Below are positions 21,551-23,308 of a stretch of DNA of 23,308 nucleotides, piece after piece (position 1 is the stretch's first letter; each line of letters opens with the position of its first letter). Made by a program: the position numbers and the translations under genes. The notes beneath the pieces were generated by a model. That model was not told the origin of the DNA, did not search any database, and saw nothing but the letters and a program-made list of their open reading frames with translations. The DNA lies in assembly GCA_910586365.1 (NCBI GenBank), contig CAJUGP010000022.1, positions 1-23,308 on the forward strand, written 5' to 3'. The stretch comes from an uncultured Christensenella sp. (GTDB taxonomy: Bacteria; Bacillota; Clostridia; Christensenellales; Borkfalkiaceae).

Positions 21551-21756
21551 GCCTTTGCCTTCTTCCCGACCGTTGAACCGCGCCCGACGTGCCGATAACG
21601 CGGTGCACAGTTCGGGCAATAACAGTTACGCCGACCGCGCCCGATCGCCCAGCCCGCGCCCTTCGCCGCCTCGTAACTCTTAAAGCGCCCTACGCCCGTT
21701 TTGCAACCGTCACACACATAGAGACGTCCATATTCGTATATAATCTTCCCGATCAT
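21547..21756 (-). CDS. Small zinc-ribbon protein (69 residues)
   Basis: A 69-residue basic protein with CDGC near the start (about 15-18) and CYCPNC (about 45-50), a two-knuckle zinc ribbon, and a lysine/arginine-rich tail. It probably binds nucleic acid. It is joined on both sides by 4-bp ATGA overlaps, to the 113-residue gene before it and the 51-residue gene after it. I do not recognise a named family. Confidence 0.7.
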   Translation of the reverse strand: MIGKIIYEYGRLYVCDGCKTGVGRFKSYEAAKGAGWAIGRGRRNCYCPNCAPRYRHVGRGSTVGKKAKA

Positions 21757-22094
21757 GTTTTCCCGCCTTTGAAGAACTTCTCGACCATACGGTTCAGATC
21801 GCCCAGAGCCTCCGCCCTGAACGATTCGATACGCGTATCGTCAAAAACCGTTGCTTGATAAATATTCTTGCTCGATCGCGTTACGATTGCGCACCCCGTG
21901 AGCAGCTTCTCTCTGGGCTTCGGTATTGAGATTGAATAATTCACCGTATCGCTTCCGCCGTAATATATAGGCGAGGCGTTGATTTCCGCTTTTCGTTCGT
22001 CCTTCTGTTCCGAATAATGTAGAAAAACCGCGCCGTCCTCGCCCTTATCGCAGCGCTGAAATCCGTATAAATAAAAATTCCGATTGATTTCCAT
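21753..22094 (-). CDS. Element protein of unknown function (113 residues)
   Basis: The protein is MEINRNFYLYGFQRCDKGED onward. It is soluble, with alternating strands (AVFLHYSEQ, NYSISIPKPR, CAIVTRSSKNIYQATVF) and an amphipathic C-terminal helix. The size, the lack of membrane segments and the place in the operon would fit a single-stranded DNA-binding protein of a filamentous phage, but no motif proves this. I chose the ATG at 22094, which has AAGGACGG upstream; a TTG-started frame from 22124 has no ribosome binding site. It overlaps the next gene by ATGA. Confidence 0.7.
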   Translation of the reverse strand: MEINRNFYLYGFQRCDKGEDGAVFLHYSEQKDERKAEINASPIYYGGSDTVNYSISIPKPREKLLTGCAIVTRSSKNIYQATVFDDTRIESFRAEALGDLNRMVEKFFKGGKT

Positions 22095-22170
22095 TTCAGA
22101 CCGTCCTTTTTGGTGTTTTTTCAAAATTTCGCCCTGCGAAGGAAGGATTTTACCCTCCCGACGACGTCGG

Positions 22171-22196
22171 CGAAGTCCCTGTTTTTAGGGATTTCG
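22171..22196. repeat. Element hairpin repeat, copy 3
   Basis: CGAAGTCCCT/AGGGATTTCG with loop GTTTTT: a 10-bp stem with one G-T pair, in the gap between the 191-residue and 113-residue genes. Confidence 0.9.
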
Positions 22197-22223
22197 TGTT
22201 GTGTGCAGCGCGCGATCGAAGAT

Positions 22224-22799
22224 CTACGCGTCCCTGTTTTTCGGGATTTCGGAAACGTCGGCGTTTTTGTCCGCTTTGGCGGCAAGCTTCTCCCAGGCTT
22301 CCCGCGCGAGCTGCGCTTCGAGCTCGGCAATATCTACGCCGCCTTCGGAAGAGCTCCCCGCATTTCCCTCGCCCTCTTTCCGCTCTTCTGTGAGTTCTTC
22401 GGCAACTTCCCCTGGAACGCCGTCCGTCGCTCCTGCGGCGCACCGTGCACGCGTCTCCGCCAGGATTCGAGCTTCGATTTCCGCGAACGTCCGCGCCGCG
22501 TATTCGTCCGCCTTTGCGTCGTTGAGCACGGCAGCGTAATTTTTCTTTCGCCATAAAAAGCCCCAAAAGCGCCAACGGTGAGGCACAAGGCGATCATACT
22601 TTGCTTGAAACTCGTCGGTCGCTCGCTGTGTTTCAATCCCGCATTTCAACGCAAGCAACTTATATTCTGCCTTGTACTGTTCGAGCAATACCGACTGCAT
22701 ATACGCGTGCTGCTCGTCCGATAGCTTTTCGCAGTATTTATCCAGGCGCGAGCATAATATATAAAACTGTTCGTTCAGTTCCCCTAACTCCTTGATCAT
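22224..22799 (-). CDS. Coiled-coil element protein (191 residues)
   Basis: A mainly helical protein. Residues 1-65 form heptad-rich helices (LGELNEQFYILCSRLDKYCE), then a tryptophan-rich patch HRWRFWGFLWRKKN (about 73-86) that could touch the membrane. A long charged helix and an acidic, low-complexity tail (EELTEERKEGEGNAGSSSEG) follow. I do not recognise it. It starts with an ATGA overlap on the Zot-like gene, so the two are translated together; a partner role in phage assembly is inference. Its last codons (SEIPKNRDA) are read through hairpin repeat copy 4, which suggests the repeat was inserted into or grew onto the gene end. Confidence 0.75.
   Translation of the reverse strand: MIKELGELNEQFYILCSRLDKYCEKLSDEQHAYMQSVLLEQYKAEYKLLALKCGIETQRATDEFQAKYDRLVPHRWRFWGFLWRKKNYAAVLNDAKADEYAARTFAEIEARILAETRARCAAGATDGVPGEVAEELTEERKEGEGNAGSSSEGGVDIAELEAQLAREAWEKLAAKADKNADVSEIPKNRDA
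22231..22253. repeat. Element hairpin repeat, copy 4
   Basis: TCCCTGTTTTTCGGGATTTC; the loop-side base is C instead of A, leaving a 4-bp stem. It lies within the 3' end of the 191-residue gene. Confidence 0.85.
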
Positions 22800-23268
22800 G
22801 CTGCTTGTTCCCCCTTGTTGCCTTTATTCCCGCCCGACGACTTTCCGCGGAAGCCCTTCGGCTCTGTAAAGCTGTAAAACATTTTCAGATCGTCGGGCAC
22901 GCTTTTCTGCGCTTCGCCGTTCGCATGGGGAAGATAGACATAATCCTTTCCGATCTTCGGAAGAAAGTCCGCATAGCGGTTTTTACTGTCAAAACAGCGG
23001 AAGATATTTCCACGATTTTCATACGTTGTTTCTTTGAACGTTCCGATCCCTTCCTCAACGTAACGCTCCACCGCGACGAAATCGGTGAACTCGCGGCAAT
23101 ACCACTTCGTATTTGTGATCCTGCCGTTCTCCGTTTCGTCCGCTTCCATTTTCCGAACCTCGATAAACCGTTTGCAAAGCGTTCGGATATTGAGGTCTAT
23201 AAGCTGCTCCCGCTGCACGTCGATCCAAATATCGCAACCGAAATGGCGGTGCATTTCAAAGGCTCGGC
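22796..23268 (-). CDS. Zot-like ATPase (filamentous phage morphogenesis type), 5' part missing
   Basis: About 157 genuine C-terminal residues remain. The visible part begins with HRHFGCDIWIDVQREQLIDL and NIRTLCKRFIEVRK, the strand ending in a glutamine and followed by the ID..IR helix that Zot/gpI family ATPases show. Later comes FRCFDSKNRY, like the CYDS segment of that family. Zot proteins of inoviruses are inner-membrane ATPases that drive phage assembly and export. The Walker A part and the real start are beyond the contig end. The first 12 residues of the open frame (MTGVQTCALPIC) come from sequencing adapter and are not biological. The C-terminus is Gly/Lys/Asn-rich. It is coupled by ATGA overlap to the next gene. 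Confidence 0.65.
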
Positions 23269-23308
23269 AGATCGGAAGAGCACACGTCTGAACTCCAGTC
23301 ACGAATTC
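23269..23308. other. Illumina adapter left in the assembly
   Basis: From 23269 to 23302 the sequence is the 34-nt TruSeq adapter (AGATCGGAAGAGCACACGTC, continuing to CCAGTCAC), followed by GAATTC, which fits the first six bases of an index. These 40 bases are not part of the organism's genome. Confidence 0.98.

Noticed and set aside
22110..22556. 148-residue plus-strand frame in the element
   Set aside because: It is antisense to the coiled-coil gene, whose reading frame is supported by the ATGA overlap with the Zot-like gene.
23267..23302. MTGVQTCALPIC as the true N-terminus of the Zot-like protein
   Set aside because: These codons are translated adapter sequence.

Overview
The window looks like one end of a metagenome-assembled contig from a spore-forming member of the Clostridia. 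The spoIIAA-spoIIAB-sigF operon, the gene order rpmE / yqhQ / prmC / prfA and the sigma-A promoters with 17-bp spacers all point to Firmicutes. The moderately high G+C content and several protein styles suggest an uncultured gut lineage (Christensenellales-like), but that is only an impression. The last 40 bases are not genomic: they are an Illumina adapter plus the start of an index.

Layout. 1-459: nested tandem repeat array (29-bp subunits inside 185/214-bp units). 477-3689, minus strand: translation block with L31 (rpmE), a YqhQ-PrmC fusion and release factor 1, so the RF1 methyltransferase lies beside its substrate gene. 3876-6221, plus: degenerate zinc-type dehydrogenase, Cof-type HAD phosphatase and YfcE-like phosphodiesterase. 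6325-6546: small two-helix membrane protein. 6653-7711, minus: SpoIIE-type phosphatase with a four-cysteine PAS domain. 7804-10313, plus: CCA-adding enzyme and RmuC. 10392-13239: small cupin-like protein and an 841-residue membrane-anchored repeat protein. 13391-14478: rpsF-ssb-rpsR with a probable S6:S18 autoregulatory leader. 14532-16517, minus: ComEC-like protein with a degraded metallo-beta-lactamase tail. 16537-16951, minus: two tiny XRE regulators. 17052-17230: second repeat array. 17248-18714, minus: spoIIA operon. 18931-19446: five tRNA genes (CAT, Asp, Phe, Thr, Tyr) with a terminator.

From about 19490 to the end lies accessory DNA next to the tRNA array. It has a 700-bp gene-free stretch full of strong hairpins. 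It also has a leftward operon whose first visible gene is a truncated Zot-like (filamentous phage morphogenesis) ATPase. That gene is followed by a coiled-coil protein, a 113-residue protein, two tiny cysteine-rich proteins and a winged-helix protein with a helicase-loader-type zinc tail. The arrangement suggests an inovirus-like prophage or related single-strand element, cut off by the contig end. Four copies of a distinctive hairpin (TCCCTGTTTTT[A/C]GGGA) are spread through its gene gaps.

Regulation. Four first-in-operon genes (3876, 7711, 10392, 16951) have a near-consensus promoter whose predicted start point falls on or within about 2 nt of the ATG. Their mRNAs should be leaderless, while most distal genes keep Shine-Dalgarno sites. 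The divergent pair at 7711/7804 appears to share one palindromic -35 hexamer.
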